Assembly: GCA_019119975.1 (NCBI GenBank) | Contig: DWVZ01000002.1 | Span: 1-32,224 of the forward strand | Length of the DNA stretch: 32,224 nucleotides | Direction: 5' to 3' | Source of the DNA: Candidatus Blautia merdavium | GTDB taxonomy: Bacteria > Bacillota > Clostridia > Lachnospirales > Lachnospiraceae | Shown here: positions 7,152 to 15,423 of the stretch, one piece after another | How the letters are laid out: every line of letters starts with the position of its first letter | Position numbering within the stretch: the first letter of the stretch is position 1 | The notes under the pieces: generated by a model | Database searches by the model: none | What the model was told of the DNA's origin: nothing | Seen by the model: only the letters and a program-made list of their open reading frames with translations | Translations under genes and position numbers: made by a program

Positions 7152-8444
7152 ATGTTTGCAGACAGAGCGAAAATTTATATCCGTTCCGGAAAAGGCGGAG
7201 ACGGACATGTAAGTTTCAGAAGAGAACTGTATGTACCCAACGGCGGTCCTGACGGCGGAGACGGAGGACGGGGCGGAGATGTGATCTTTGAAGTCGATAA
7301 AGGTCTTAACGCACTGACCGATTACCGCCATAAGCGGAAATACGCTGCAGGAAACGGAGAAGAAGGCGGCAAGAAACGATGCCATGGCGCGGACGGAAAA
7401 GATATCGTCCTGAAAGTGCCGGAAGGAACGGTCATCAAAGAAGCAGTAAGCGGTAAGGTGATCGCGGATATGTCAGGAGGAAATACCCGCCAGATCGTCT
7501 TAAAGGGCGGCAGAGGCGGCAAAGGCAATCAGCACTATGCTACAGCTACCATGCAGGTGCCAAAATATGCCCAGCCGGGGCAGCCTGCCCAGGAGCTGGA
7601 AGTGCTGCTGGAGCTGAAAGTCATTGCAGATGTAGGATTGATCGGATTCCCCAATGTGGGAAAATCCACGCTGCTCTCCAGAGTCAGCAACGCCAGACCC
7701 CAGATTGCCAATTATCATTTCACAACCCTGAATCCGCATCTGGGAGTGGTGGATCTGGAGGACTGCGGCGGATTTGTGATCGCGGATATTCCGGGACTTA
7801 TTGAGGGAGCTTCGGAAGGCGTAGGACTGGGACATCAGTTCCTGCGGCATATCGAAAGGACCAGAGTCCTGATTCATCTGGTAGATGCGGCGTCCACAGA
7901 GGGACGTGATCCGGTAGAGGACATTTATAAGATTAACAAGGAGCTGGAGGCTTATGATCCGGAGCTTTTGAAAAGACCCCAGGTGATCGCTGCCAATAAG
8001 GTAGATGCCATCTATACAGAGGACGAGGATCCGGTAGAACGCATCAGAAAAGAATTTGAGCCCCAGGGTATGAAGGTGTTTGCCATTTCCGCAGTGAGCG
8101 GCAAGGGCATCCGGGAGCTTTTATTCTATGTGAAAGGACTGCTGGATACCATTGACAAAGAGCCTGTGATCTTTGAGCAGGAATTCTTCCCGGAAGATGT
8201 TCTGATCGGAGAGAATCTGCCTTATACTGTGGCACAAGACGAGCAGGATGAGCATGTTTATATCATTGAAGGTCCCAAGATTGAAAAGATGCTGGGCTAT
8301 ACCAATCTGGATTCGGAAAAGGGATTCCTTTTCTTCCAGAAATTCTTAAAAGAGAGCGGGATTCTGGAGGACCTGGAAAAAGCAGGTATCCAGGAAGGCG
8401 ATACAGTCCGTATGTATGGCTTTGAATTTGATTATTATAAATAA
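7152..8444 (+). CDS. obgE: Obg-family GTPase (ribosome assembly, stress and cell-cycle control)
   Basis: A 430-residue Obg with the three expected domains. The glycine-rich Obg fold occupies about residues 1-158 (GGPDGGDGGRGGDV and similar). The G domain has G1 GFPNVGKST at 165-173, G3 DIPGLIEGA, G4 NKVD and G5 SAVSGKG. A C-terminal OCT domain follows from about residue 345. The start is ATG 7152, behind AGGAGG at 7141-7146, not the upstream in-frame codon at 7119. Obg binds the 50S subunit late in assembly and senses GTP/ppGpp. It opens the obg-yhbY-nadD-yqeK-rsfS run; no strong promoter was identified in the 75 bases before it. Confidence 0.97.
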   Translation: MFADRAKIYIRSGKGGDGHVSFRRELYVPNGGPDGGDGGRGGDVIFEVDKGLNALTDYRHKRKYAAGNGEEGGKKRCHGADGKDIVLKVPEGTVIKEAVSGKVIADMSGGNTRQIVLKGGRGGKGNQHYATATMQVPKYAQPGQPAQELEVLLELKVIADVGLIGFPNVGKSTLLSRVSNARPQIANYHFTTLNPHLGVVDLEDCGGFVIADIPGLIEGASEGVGLGHQFLRHIERTRVLIHLVDAASTEGRDPVEDIYKINKELEAYDPELLKRPQVIAANKVDAIYTEDEDPVERIRKEFEPQGMKVFAISAVSGKGIRELLFYVKGLLDTIDKEPVIFEQEFFPEDVLIGENLPYTVAQDEQDEHVYIIEGPKIEKMLGYTNLDSEKGFLFFQKFLKESGILEDLEKAGIQEGDTVRMYGFEFDYYK

Positions 8445-8458
8445 AGCGGGAGAACATT

Positions 8459-8749
8459 ATGACGAGCAAGCAAAGAGCGTATTTAAAGAGCCTTGCCATG
8501 AAGCAGGAGCCGATTTTTCAGATCGGCAAGGCAAGCCTGACGCCTGAGGTGACACAGGCAGTGGCAGAAGCGCTGCAGGCAAGAGAGCTGATTAAGATCA
8601 GCGTACTGCAGAACTGTATGGACGATCCGAGGGAAATCGCGGAAGCGCTGGCAGAGCGCACCCGCTCCCAGGTGGTCCAGGTCATTGGAAAGAAAATCGT
8701 TTTATACAAAGAAGGCAAAGAGGATAAGAAAAAAATCTTCCTGCCTTAA
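8459..8749 (+). CDS. yhbY: YhbY-family RNA-binding protein (CRM domain)
   Basis: A 96-residue single CRM/CRS1-YhbY domain protein. It begins MTSKQRAYLKSLA and carries the QIGKASLTPEV loop that stands in for the GxxG RNA-binding loop of the family, with IKISVLQNC and a final GKKIVLYKEGK. E. coli YhbY associates with pre-50S particles, so a ribosome assembly role is likely. The start ATG 8459 follows GCGGGAG. It lies 14 nt after obg and 18 nt before nadD, so it is in the same operon. Confidence 0.93.
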   Translation: MTSKQRAYLKSLAMKQEPIFQIGKASLTPEVTQAVAEALQARELIKISVLQNCMDDPREIAEALAERTRSQVVQVIGKKIVLYKEGKEDKKKIFLP

Positions 8750-8767
8750 GCAAAGAAGGAATCTGTT

Positions 8768-9388
8768 ATGTGCAAAGAAAGAAAACGCGTCGGGATTATG
8801 GGAGGAACCTTTGATCCGATCCATATCGGTCATTTGATCCTTGGGGAAACTGCCTATGAGCAGTTCCATCTGGATCAGGTGCTGTTCATGCCGGCAGGCA
8901 ATCCTCCCCATAAAAGGGACCGGGCCAACCGGGCTACTGACGAGCAGAGGACAGAGATGGTGAAGATCGCCATTGAACCAAATTCTCATTTTTCTCTTTC
9001 TTTAGAGGAAATGAACCAGGATGGTTTTACCTATACTTACAGGACCCTGGAACGGCTGAAAAGACAGAATCCGGATACAGACTACTTTTTTATTATGGGG
9101 GCAGACTCCCTGTATGATTTTGAAAAATGGAGGGAGCCCGGCAGGATCCTGGCAGCCTGTACGGTTTTGGTAGCGACCAGAGATCACACCAGTGACCAGC
9201 GGCTGGATCTGGCTATTCAAAATCTGAAAGAAAAGTATCACAGCAGGATACAGAAGATGTATTCCCTGAATATAGACATTTCTTCCAAGCTGATCCGTTC
9301 CTGGATCCAGCAGGGGAGAACGCTGGCATATTATGTGCCGGATCCTGTGATTTCCTATATTCAGGAGAACAAGATATACAGGGGTTGA
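8768..9388 (+). CDS. nadD: Nicotinate-nucleotide adenylyltransferase
   Basis: A 206-residue nucleotidyltransferase converting nicotinate mononucleotide plus ATP to deamido-NAD. The signature GGTFDPIHIGH is at residues 12-22 (HxGH at H19-H22), and the second nucleotide-binding motif ISSKLIR is at 171-177, a slight variant of the usual ISST/SxxIR. The length is typical. The start ATG 8768 has AGAAGGA upstream. It is followed at once by yqeK, the usual Firmicute order. Confidence 0.96.
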   Translation: MCKERKRVGIMGGTFDPIHIGHLILGETAYEQFHLDQVLFMPAGNPPHKRDRANRATDEQRTEMVKIAIEPNSHFSLSLEEMNQDGFTYTYRTLERLKRQNPDTDYFFIMGADSLYDFEKWREPGRILAACTVLVATRDHTSDQRLDLAIQNLKEKYHSRIQKMYSLNIDISSKLIRSWIQQGRTLAYYVPDPVISYIQENKIYRG

Positions 9389-9393
9389 AGCGT

Positions 9394-10005
9394 ATGAAAT
9401 ATGATTATGCTGAATATGAAAAGAAATTGAAAAAATATCTGGACAAGGGCAGGTATCAGCATACCATCGGGGTGATGCATACCAGCGCAGCCCTTGCCAT
9501 GGCACATGGATATCCTCTCGATCAGGCATTGCTGGCGGGACTTCTCCATGACTGTGCAAAGTGTATTCCCAACAAAAAGAAGCTGAAGATCTGTAAGAAA
9601 AATGGGATCGTACTTTCACCTGTAGAACAGGAAAATCCTTTCCTGATCCATGCCAAGCTGGGGGTATATATTGCAAGGGAAAAATACGGGGTTGAGGATA
9701 AAGAGATCCTGTCCGCCATCCGGTGGCATACCACCGGAAAAGGGAATATGAGTGTGCTGGAAATGCTGGTTTATATTGCAGACTATATCGAACCGGGAAG
9801 AGATAAGGCACCCAATCTGGAACAGATAAGGAAAATAGCTTTTCAGGATCTGGATGAATGTATGTACTATATCCTGAGAGACAGCGTAGGATACCTGAAG
9901 ACCAGTGCCAAGGTCACGGACCCGCAGACAGAAAAGGCATTTCTGTTTTATGAGGCACTGCACCTTGAAAAGAAACAGAAGGAGGCAAACGCAGATGACA
10001 AGTAA
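9394..10005 (+). CDS. yqeK: YqeK-family HD-domain hydrolase, bis(5'-nucleosyl)-tetraphosphatase (symmetrical)
   Basis: A 203-residue HD-domain protein. Metal ligands are H23 (YQHTIGV) and H52-D53 (GLLHDCAK), with a further His in HAKLG and a conserved RWHTTG and VYIADYIEPGR. The family includes symmetrical Ap4A hydrolases. Start choice: ATG 9394 lies 9 nt after AGGGG; a TTG at 9385 overlapping the nadD stop has no room for an RBS. The gene is followed with an 11-nt overlap by rsfS. Confidence 0.92.
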   Translation: MKYDYAEYEKKLKKYLDKGRYQHTIGVMHTSAALAMAHGYPLDQALLAGLLHDCAKCIPNKKKLKICKKNGIVLSPVEQENPFLIHAKLGVYIAREKYGVEDKEILSAIRWHTTGKGNMSVLEMLVYIADYIEPGRDKAPNLEQIRKIAFQDLDECMYYILRDSVGYLKTSAKVTDPQTEKAFLFYEALHLEKKQKEANADDK

Positions 10006-10345
10006 AGAAATCGCACGTCTTGCCTGTGAGGCAATGGAAGAGAAAAAGGCGCAGGATGTGAAGATCATCAATATTGAGAATATTTCCACTCTGGCAGACT
10101 ATTTCATTATTGCCAGCGGAAGCAACCGCAACCAGGTTCAGGCAATGGCAGACAATGTTAGCGAAGTCCTGGGAAAAGCAGGCGCAGAGCAGAGACAAAT
10201 GGAAGGATATCAGAATGCAAACTGGATTCTCATGGATTATCGGGATGTGGTTATCCACATTTTCGATGAAGAGAACCGTCTGTTCTATGATCTGGAAAGG
10301 ATCTGGAGAGACGGAAGCCTGATCAGCAGAGAAGAATTGAATTGA
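9995..10345 (+). CDS. rsfS: Ribosome silencing factor RsfS/YbeB/Iojap
   Basis: A 116-residue protein of normal length containing the family core DVKIINIENISTLADYFIIASGSNRNQVQAMADNV in part, plus the WILMDYRDVVIHIFDEENR strand. RsfS binds L14 on the 50S subunit and blocks subunit joining in starvation. The start is ATG 9995 after AGAAGGAGG (9977-9985), inside the 3' end of yqeK; the longer in-frame extension to 9905 is a shadow of yqeK. It is the last gene before the bidirectional terminator. Confidence 0.95.
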   Translation: MTSKEIARLACEAMEEKKAQDVKIINIENISTLADYFIIASGSNRNQVQAMADNVSEVLGKAGAEQRQMEGYQNANWILMDYRDVVIHIFDEENRLFYDLERIWRDGSLISREELN

Positions 10346-10347
10346 TG

Positions 10348-10398
10348 AAAATCCTCCGGCAAACCGTTTTTTGCAGAATGGTTTGCCGGAGGATTTTT
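10348..10398. terminator. Bidirectional terminator between rsfS and lexA
   Basis: An 18-bp perfect stem, AAAATCCTCCGGCAAACC (10348-10365) with its complement at 10380-10397, with a 14-nt loop. A T-run ends the stem on the plus strand and an equivalent T-run lies on the minus strand. The convergent genes rsfS and lexA both end here. Confidence 0.93.
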
Positions 10399-10399
10399 C

Positions 10400-11026
10400 T
10401 TATCGCATAAAGCGGAAGACGCCGATGACTTTCCCTAAAATCTGGAAGGTCTGGTCAGGCTGAACGATGATGGGAGACATACTGTCATTTTCCGGCTGCA
10501 GACGGATATGGTCTTTTTCTTTATAAAAGGTCTTTACTGTGGCAGAATCTTCTACCAGAGCCACGACTTTCTGACCGTTTTCTGCTGTCTGCTGCTGCTC
10601 TACGACCACGTAATCACCGTTAAAGATTCCGGCGTTGATCATACTGTCGCCCTGTACTACCAGCATAAAAGTCTTGTTGTTCGGCATGAACTCAGAAGGG
10701 ATCGGAAAGTATCCCTCAATATTTTCTACAGCCAGCAGCGGCTGACCGGCAGCAACTTTCCCGATAATGGGAACATTTACCATTTCCCTGCGGACCAGAT
10801 TGAAATTATCATCGACGATCTCGATGGCGCGGGGTTTGGTAGGGTCTCTTCTGATATAGCCGTTTTTCTCCAGGGTTTCCAGATGGGAATGAACCGAAGA
10901 GGTTGATTTTAAATTAACAGCTTCGCAGATCTCCCGTACAGAGGGAGGAAATCCACGGTTAATAATTTCGTTTTTCATATATTCTAAAATTTCTGATTGT
11001 TTCTTACTGATTTTTCCATATGACAT
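10400..11026 (-). CDS. lexA: LexA repressor (SOS response)
   Basis: A 208-residue LexA. The N-terminal winged-helix DNA-binding domain (about 1-70) contains [20 protein letters not shown]. The autocleavage site is A93-G94 in KVAAGQP; the catalytic Ser128 (QGDSMI) and Lys165 (ATVKTFY) are in place, so RecA-stimulated self-cleavage is expected. The start ATG (11024-11026) has GGAGG about 10 nt upstream on the minus strand. The promoter and several LexA-box-like sites lie in the divergent region to yneA, so autorepression is likely. Confidence 0.97.
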   Translation of the reverse strand: MSYGKISKKQSEILEYMKNEIINRGFPPSVREICEAVNLKSTSSVHSHLETLEKNGYIRRDPTKPRAIEIVDDNFNLVRREMVNVPIIGKVAAGQPLLAVENIEGYFPIPSEFMPNNKTFMLVVQGDSMINAGIFNGDYVVVEQQQTAENGQKVVALVEDSATVKTFYKEKDHIRLQPENDSMSPIIVQPDQTFQILGKVIGVFRFMR

Positions 11027-11112
11027 TCTTAAATACCTCCGTTTGATTCACAGAATAGTATCCATCCTTTTCCGAATATAAAGTAAATTCCAAAGTGTAT
11101 GAACCTGTTTTT

Positions 11113-11141
11113 ATGATAGCATAGGTTCGCAGAAAATGCAA
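11113..11141 (-). promoter_or_regulatory. lexA promoter
   Basis: On the minus strand TTGCAT (11136-11141) and TATCAT (11113-11118) are spaced by 17 bp. A LexA-box-like sequence (11139-11152) overlaps the -35, consistent with autorepression. Confidence 0.75.
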
Positions 11142-11248
11142 ACACATATTCGGAATATTTGTTCGGGAAAAAGTGTTGACAAACACATGTTCTTGTATTA
11201 TGATGGGAACATGACAGAGACGAACAAATGTTCACGAACATATTTTTG
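11139..11248. promoter_or_regulatory. Cluster of LexA (SOS) boxes between lexA and yneA
   Basis: Against the Gram-positive SOS box CGAACRNRYGTTYC, five sites are seen: 11139-11152 (minus, 12/14), 11152-11165 (minus, CGAACAAATATTCC, 13/14), 11180-11193 (plus, 12/14, on the yneA -35), 11221-11234 (plus, CGAACAAATGTTCA, 13/14) and 11235-11248 (plus, CGAACATATTTTTG, 12/14). Match counts were made by eye. The two best flank the divergent promoters and are likely true LexA sites; the weaker ones may be auxiliary. Confidence 0.82.
11176..11204 (+). promoter_or_regulatory. yneA-like gene promoter
   Basis: A consensus TTGACA (11176-11181) and TATGAT (11199-11204) with a 17-bp spacer. LexA-like sites overlap the spacer and lie just downstream of the expected start near 11211, so the promoter should be tightly repressed until DNA damage. 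Confidence 0.85.
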
Positions 11249-11267
11249 CATTGAGGAGGTTTTTATA

Positions 11268-11600
11268 ATGAGAAATAAGAAAAACACAGAGAACAGAAAG
11301 AAAATCCGTTTTTTAGGAGCAGCGCTGTTTCTGGCAGCCGTATTTTTTATCCTCTGTTTCCGTACTGCAGATACTGCCAATGCGGGAACAGAAAATACAG
11401 CACGGTACAAATATTATACCAGTATAGAAATCAAAGACGGCGGCACCTTATGGGAGATCGCAAATAAGTATATGACAGAAGAGTATGAGTCAGCAGAGGA
11501 ATATATTCAGGAGGTAAAAAAGATCAATCATCTGCACAGTGATACTATATATGAGGGAGCTTATCTGTGTGTCCCTTACTATTCTTCAGAATATAAATAA
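11268..11600 (+). CDS. yneA: YneA-like SOS cell-division suppressor (TM segment plus LysM)
   Basis: A 110-residue protein with a basic N-terminus, one membrane segment at about residues 14-31, and a C-terminal LysM domain (about 47-105: YYTSIEIKDGGTLWEIANKYM ... INHLHSDTIYEGAYLCVPY, quoted in parts). The start ATG 11268 follows GAGGAGG at 11253-11259. The layout, size and divergent position beside lexA under LexA boxes match Bacillus YneA, an SOS-induced, membrane-anchored inhibitor of septation. Sequence similarity to YneA cannot be measured here, so the name rests on architecture and context. It may alternatively be a generic LysM cell-wall protein, but SOS control makes that less likely. 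Confidence 0.82.
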   Translation: MRNKKNTENRKKIRFLGAALFLAAVFFILCFRTADTANAGTENTARYKYYTSIEIKDGGTLWEIANKYMTEEYESAEEYIQEVKKINHLHSDTIYEGAYLCVPYYSSEYK

Positions 11601-11677
11601 CAGAATGCGAAAAACATACTTGCACCGCCCGTTTTCCTGTGATAGGATTTCAGCAGATTCAGGAAAGGAATATCTGT

Positions 11678-12757
11678 ATGAACAGGAAAAAAGTAACTTC
11701 CACAGATGTGGCAAAGAAGGCAGGTGTATCACAGTCTGCGGTATCTATGATCCTCAATAAAAAGTACAACGTATCTTTTTCCAGAGAGACCATACAAAGA
11801 GTGGAGAAAGCCGCAGAAGAACTTGGCTATTCCATGGATAAGAAAAAAGAAAAACAGGGAGTCAGAATGAGAGGGACGATTTTCGTAGTCTGCCCCAATT
11901 TTACCAATCCCTATTATTTTTCTCTGATCCAGGGAATTGAGAAAACCGCTCAGAAAAGTAAATATGATGTGTTTTTATGCAATACCAGACGGGATTACCA
12001 GACAGAAGAGAAATATTTGAAAAAAATAGAAAAACTGAATCCATCTGGGCTGATCTATACCTTTTCGCCCACTTTCCCGGAGCTATTGATGCAAATCGCA
12101 CAGAAGATCCCTGTGGTGCTGATCGGAGAAAAGAATGGAGCCCAGGGACTTGACACGGTGGAACTGAACAGTGAGAAGACCGGCAGGATGGTAGCAGAGC
12201 ATCTGCTTGAACTGGGGCATCGGAAAGCTGCTTTTCTGTCTACGTCGCTGACACCCAGGCAGTCAGCGCGAAGAGCCAGGATCCGGGGATTTTGCCAGGC
12301 ATTTGAAAAAGCCGGGTACGGCGATACGGTTTATGTAAGGAGCCTGCCGGAAGAGATGGATGTTTTATTCCAGGAAGTGGATATGGAATACCGGGCAGGC
12401 TATGAACTGGCACTTACGACTCTGAGAGAAATTCCCGGTCTTACCGCCATGGCAGGGACCAACGACATGGTAGCGCTGGGAATCCGGGATGCGCTGCTGG
12501 CAGAGCATTATAAGATCCCGGAAGATATTTCGGTGATTGGCTGTGACAATCTGCTGATAGAAGGTATGAAAGGTATTGATCTTACGACAGTAGAGCATTA
12601 TACCCCAAAGAAGGGGGAAGACGCCTGTGAAATTTTGCTGGAGAATATTAGCAGCAGACAGAAACGGGAAAGCAGGGAAAGGGGAATGATTTATCATCTG
12701 GAATACGAACCCCGCTTAGTTGTGCGGGGAAGTACGGGCTATCCCAGGAGTTTCTAA
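11678..12757 (+). CDS. LacI-family transcriptional regulator
   Basis: A 359-residue LacI/GalR protein. The N-terminal HTH and hinge (about residues 5-55) read VTSTDVAKKAGVSQSAVSMI with the usual LNKK after it; the rest is a periplasmic-binding-protein-like sugar-sensing domain (VVLIGEKNGAQGLDTVELN, GHRKAAFLST, AGTNDMVALG, IGCDNLLIEG). The start is ATG 11678; the upstream in-frame ATG at 11639 has no RBS. It precedes the araM-like gene on the same strand with a separate promoter between, so it probably controls that unit. The effector is unknown. Confidence 0.93.
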   Translation: MNRKKVTSTDVAKKAGVSQSAVSMILNKKYNVSFSRETIQRVEKAAEELGYSMDKKKEKQGVRMRGTIFVVCPNFTNPYYFSLIQGIEKTAQKSKYDVFLCNTRRDYQTEEKYLKKIEKLNPSGLIYTFSPTFPELLMQIAQKIPVVLIGEKNGAQGLDTVELNSEKTGRMVAEHLLELGHRKAAFLSTSLTPRQSARRARIRGFCQAFEKAGYGDTVYVRSLPEEMDVLFQEVDMEYRAGYELALTTLREIPGLTAMAGTNDMVALGIRDALLAEHYKIPEDISVIGCDNLLIEGMKGIDLTTVEHYTPKKGEDACEILLENISSRQKRESRERGMIYHLEYEPRLVVRGSTGYPRSF

Positions 12758-12790
12758 GCAATCGCAGCGGAGAGATCTAATAAATCTAGT

Positions 12791-12833
12791 ATTAATAATT
12801 TAAAATATTAGTAATCAAAAGAATTAATAATTT
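12791..12833. repeat. Phased AT-rich direct repeat upstream of the araM promoter
   Basis: ATTAATAATTT occurs at 12791-12801 and again at 12823-12833, 32 bp apart (about three helical turns), just upstream of the -35. It could act as an UP-like element or activator/bending site; nothing more is supported. Confidence 0.5.
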
Positions 12834-12843
12834 CATATCCTGT

Positions 12844-12872
12844 TTGACTTTTTTTGAAACGGACGTTATAGT
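12844..12872 (+). promoter_or_regulatory. araM-like gene promoter with possible operator elements
   Basis: TTGACT (12844-12849) and TATAGT (12867-12872) are spaced 17 bp. The spacer end carries the palindrome AACG-GA-CGTT (12858-12867). The word CGGAC occurs at 12860-12864, inverted at 12893-12897 and again at 12913-12917, flanking the expected start. These are candidate sites for the upstream LacI protein. Confidence 0.75.
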
Positions 12873-12943
12873 GAAAACACAAAACAAAAGCAGTCCGGGA
12901 GGCGCATTGGTTCGGACATGCAGAGAAAGAGAGGTTTATCACT

Positions 12944-14281
12944 ATGAGCAATGTGGACTGGAAACAATATTTAAACAGAGAATATTCCTGCTCCTGCAGG
13001 AAGGTACATACTTGTGATATAGAAGAGATTTATATAGAAGAAAATGCAGTACGGAGGCTGCCGGAAGTTTTAAGCAGGCATACGTATAAAAATCTCTGCG
13101 TTGTCTGTGACAGGAACACAGAGAAAGCAGCAGGATTCCAGGTATATGAAGAACTGGAAAAAGCCGGATACACTTTTAAGAGAATTTTATACCAGGAAGA
13201 AGAGCTGGTACCGGATGAAGAAGCTTTGATCTATTTATTTACCGAAGTTCCCAATGATTGTGATCTGGTGATTGCTGTAGGCGGAGGCACCATCAACGAC
13301 CTGTGCCGTTATGTCAGCTATAAAATGAAGATTGATTACTATATCGTAGGGACGGCTCCTTCTATGGACGGCTATGCTTCCAATGTGTCACCGCTGATCA
13401 TCCGCCATCTGAAAACCACTTTTGAAGCACGTCCAGCCAGAGTGATCTTCGGAGATCTGAACATTATTTCCCAGGCTCCTCTGCATATGATTGCCGCTGG
13501 AGCGGGAGATATTCTTGGAAAATATGTATGTCTTACAGACTGGCAGCTTGCTCACATTGTAAACGGAGAGTATATTTGTCCGGAAATTATGGAACTGGTA
13601 AGACAGTCAATCCAAAAGGTGGTAGAGAATGCGCAAGCCGCTGCAAAAAGGGATAAACAGGCGATTGCAGCCATTATGGAGGGACTGGTGCTGAGCGGAA
13701 TTGCCATGAGCTATATTGGGAATTCCAGACCGGCTTCCGGAAGTGAGCATCATATGTCCCACTATTGGGAAATGATGTTTCTTTTGGATCATGCGCCAGA
13801 TCCGCTGCATGGCACCAAGGTGGGGATCGGTACGGTTATGGCGATCCGCCTTTATGAAATGCTAAAAGAGAAGAAAGACCAGCTTGTTCCTGTGAAAGAC
13901 TTTTCTTTTGCCTTGGAGCAATGGAAGGACGAAATCAAAAATGCCTATGGACCGGCAGCCGGAGGCGTGCTTACTCTGGAAGATAAGACAGGAAAAAATT
14001 CTAAAGAGGAGGTCAGCAGAAGGACAGAAGTCTTTTGCAGAGAAAAAGAGAAGATCTGGAAGATTATTGATGAACTTCCGGATGCAGAGAAAATCGCAGA
14101 AGTGCTGAAATCCATGGAAGCTCCTTTTTATCCCGATCAAATCCAAGTATCGTCAGAGGTATTTAAGAGAGGGATCTTTTACGCAAAAGATTTAAGGGAC
14201 CGCTTCGGACTGCTGCAGATTTTGTTTGATTTTGGTCTTCAGGAAGAGTTTTCTCAAAGGCTGATCGAAGAGGTGTATTAA
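12944..14281 (+). CDS. araM: sn-Glycerol-1-phosphate dehydrogenase, AraM/EgsA type
   Basis: A 445-residue iron-containing-alcohol-dehydrogenase-fold protein of the AraM family. The NAD(P)-binding GGGT motif is at 113-116 (IAVGGGTINDL), and the conserved GTAPSMDGYAS follows at 137-146. Metal ligands are D189 (AGAGDILGKY), H270 (SGSEHHMSH) and H289 (PLHGTKVG). Bacillus AraM reduces dihydroxyacetone phosphate to glycerol-1-phosphate. It is longer than archaeal enzymes, with an extra C-terminal helical region, as in bacterial AraM. The start ATG 12944 has AGAGAGG upstream. Neighbours are a LacI regulator and a mutarotase, so a sugar- or polyol-linked role is possible; the substrate is not proven. 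Confidence 0.88.
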   Translation: MSNVDWKQYLNREYSCSCRKVHTCDIEEIYIEENAVRRLPEVLSRHTYKNLCVVCDRNTEKAAGFQVYEELEKAGYTFKRILYQEEELVPDEEALIYLFTEVPNDCDLVIAVGGGTINDLCRYVSYKMKIDYYIVGTAPSMDGYASNVSPLIIRHLKTTFEARPARVIFGDLNIISQAPLHMIAAGAGDILGKYVCLTDWQLAHIVNGEYICPEIMELVRQSIQKVVENAQAAAKRDKQAIAAIMEGLVLSGIAMSYIGNSRPASGSEHHMSHYWEMMFLLDHAPDPLHGTKVGIGTVMAIRLYEMLKEKKDQLVPVKDFSFALEQWKDEIKNAYGPAAGGVLTLEDKTGKNSKEEVSRRTEVFCREKEKIWKIIDELPDAEKIAEVLKSMEAPFYPDQIQVSSEVFKRGIFYAKDLRDRFGLLQILFDFGLQEEFSQRLIEEVY

Positions 14282-14356
14282 TAAAAAGGAGTTGTCCTCT
14301 AAATTAGGCTGTGATAGACTGTTCTTATCAGTAATTATAACAAAGGGAGAAAGAAT

Positions 14357-15274
14357 ATGTCAGAATTACGTCTAATGGAAAACGAATTTTTAAAAGTCGG
14401 GATTGCAGATAAAGGTGCGGAAGTTCAGAGCATTTTCAGCAAAGAAATGCAAAAGGAAGTGCTCTGGTATGGAGACCGGCAGTATTGGGACCGCCGTTCT
14501 CCTATCTTGTTTCCGAATGTAGGGCGCCATTATGAGAATTATTATCTGTATCAGGGAAAAAGATATGATACGGTTCAGCATGGATTTGCAAGAGATTTGA
14601 TTTTTGAATGTATAGAACAAAAAGCAGATCTTTTAAAGTACCAGGTGGCAGATACAGAGGAGACCAGATCGTATTTTCCATTTGCTTTTACGCTGACGAT
14701 TACCTATAAACTGGAAAAGAACAGCCTTTCTGTCCAGTGGGCAGTGGAAAACCCCAACAGCAGAACCATGTATTTTACAATCGGAGGACATCCGGGATTC
14801 AATGTGCCCATTCTGGAACATACCCGGCAGACCGACTATAAGCTTCTTTTTAAGAAACAGGGACCGTTAAATTATAAACTGGTGCATGGCATGACAGGAA
14901 CGGCAGACGGGACAAAGACCTATCCTCTGGAATTAGAGGATTATGGAGAGTACAGAGGCTGTCCCATTACGGAGCATATGTTTGACAGGGATGCTTTGAT
15001 CTTTGACGATGCTCAGATTGACTGGGCTGGTATCGGATATCCTGACGGAACACCGTATATTTCTATGGAATGCAGCGGCTTTACAAATTTTGGAATTTGG
15101 ACGGCTCCTCAGGGACCTTATATTTGCCTGGAACCCTGGCAGGGAAGATGTGACGATTATGGATTTCAGGGAGAAATCTCGGAAAAGCCGGATGTGGTAG
15201 CTTTGGACGAAGGTAAGACTTTCCAGCTGGGTTATGTTATTACCGTGTATCCGAAGAAAGAAGAAAACAGATAG
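14357..15274 (+). CDS. Aldose 1-epimerase family protein (LacX-like)
   Basis: A 305-residue beta-sandwich mutarotase. Conserved features are an N-terminal KGAEVQSI, PILFPNVGR, the catalytic His in QHGFARD, the second His in GGHPGFN, and the Glu base in CLEPWQG. These fit the LacX-like branch of the galactose mutarotase superfamily, which interconverts sugar anomers. The start ATG 14357 has AAAGGGAG upstream. It lies 75 nt after the araM-like gene with no clear terminator between, so they are probably co-transcribed. The physiological sugar is unknown. Confidence 0.88.
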   Translation: MSELRLMENEFLKVGIADKGAEVQSIFSKEMQKEVLWYGDRQYWDRRSPILFPNVGRHYENYYLYQGKRYDTVQHGFARDLIFECIEQKADLLKYQVADTEETRSYFPFAFTLTITYKLEKNSLSVQWAVENPNSRTMYFTIGGHPGFNVPILEHTRQTDYKLLFKKQGPLNYKLVHGMTGTADGTKTYPLELEDYGEYRGCPITEHMFDRDALIFDDAQIDWAGIGYPDGTPYISMECSGFTNFGIWTAPQGPYICLEPWQGRCDDYGFQGEISEKPDVVALDEGKTFQLGYVITVYPKKEENR

Positions 15275-15423
15275 TAAAAAATATGAGCGAAAGCATACAT
15301 AAAGTTTTCCTATATTTTCCATAAAAACCTATAAGTTTTATTTATTGTGTGGATCTGGTATATTATTTCAGAAAATAAAAAACATAATTGTTAAACATGT
15401 TTTTATGGAAAGGGAGAAAATGT

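Noticed and set aside
9002-9811. 269-codon minus-strand open frame over nadD and yqeK
   Set aside because: It spans two conserved genes on the other strand; the composition is that of a reverse-frame shadow.
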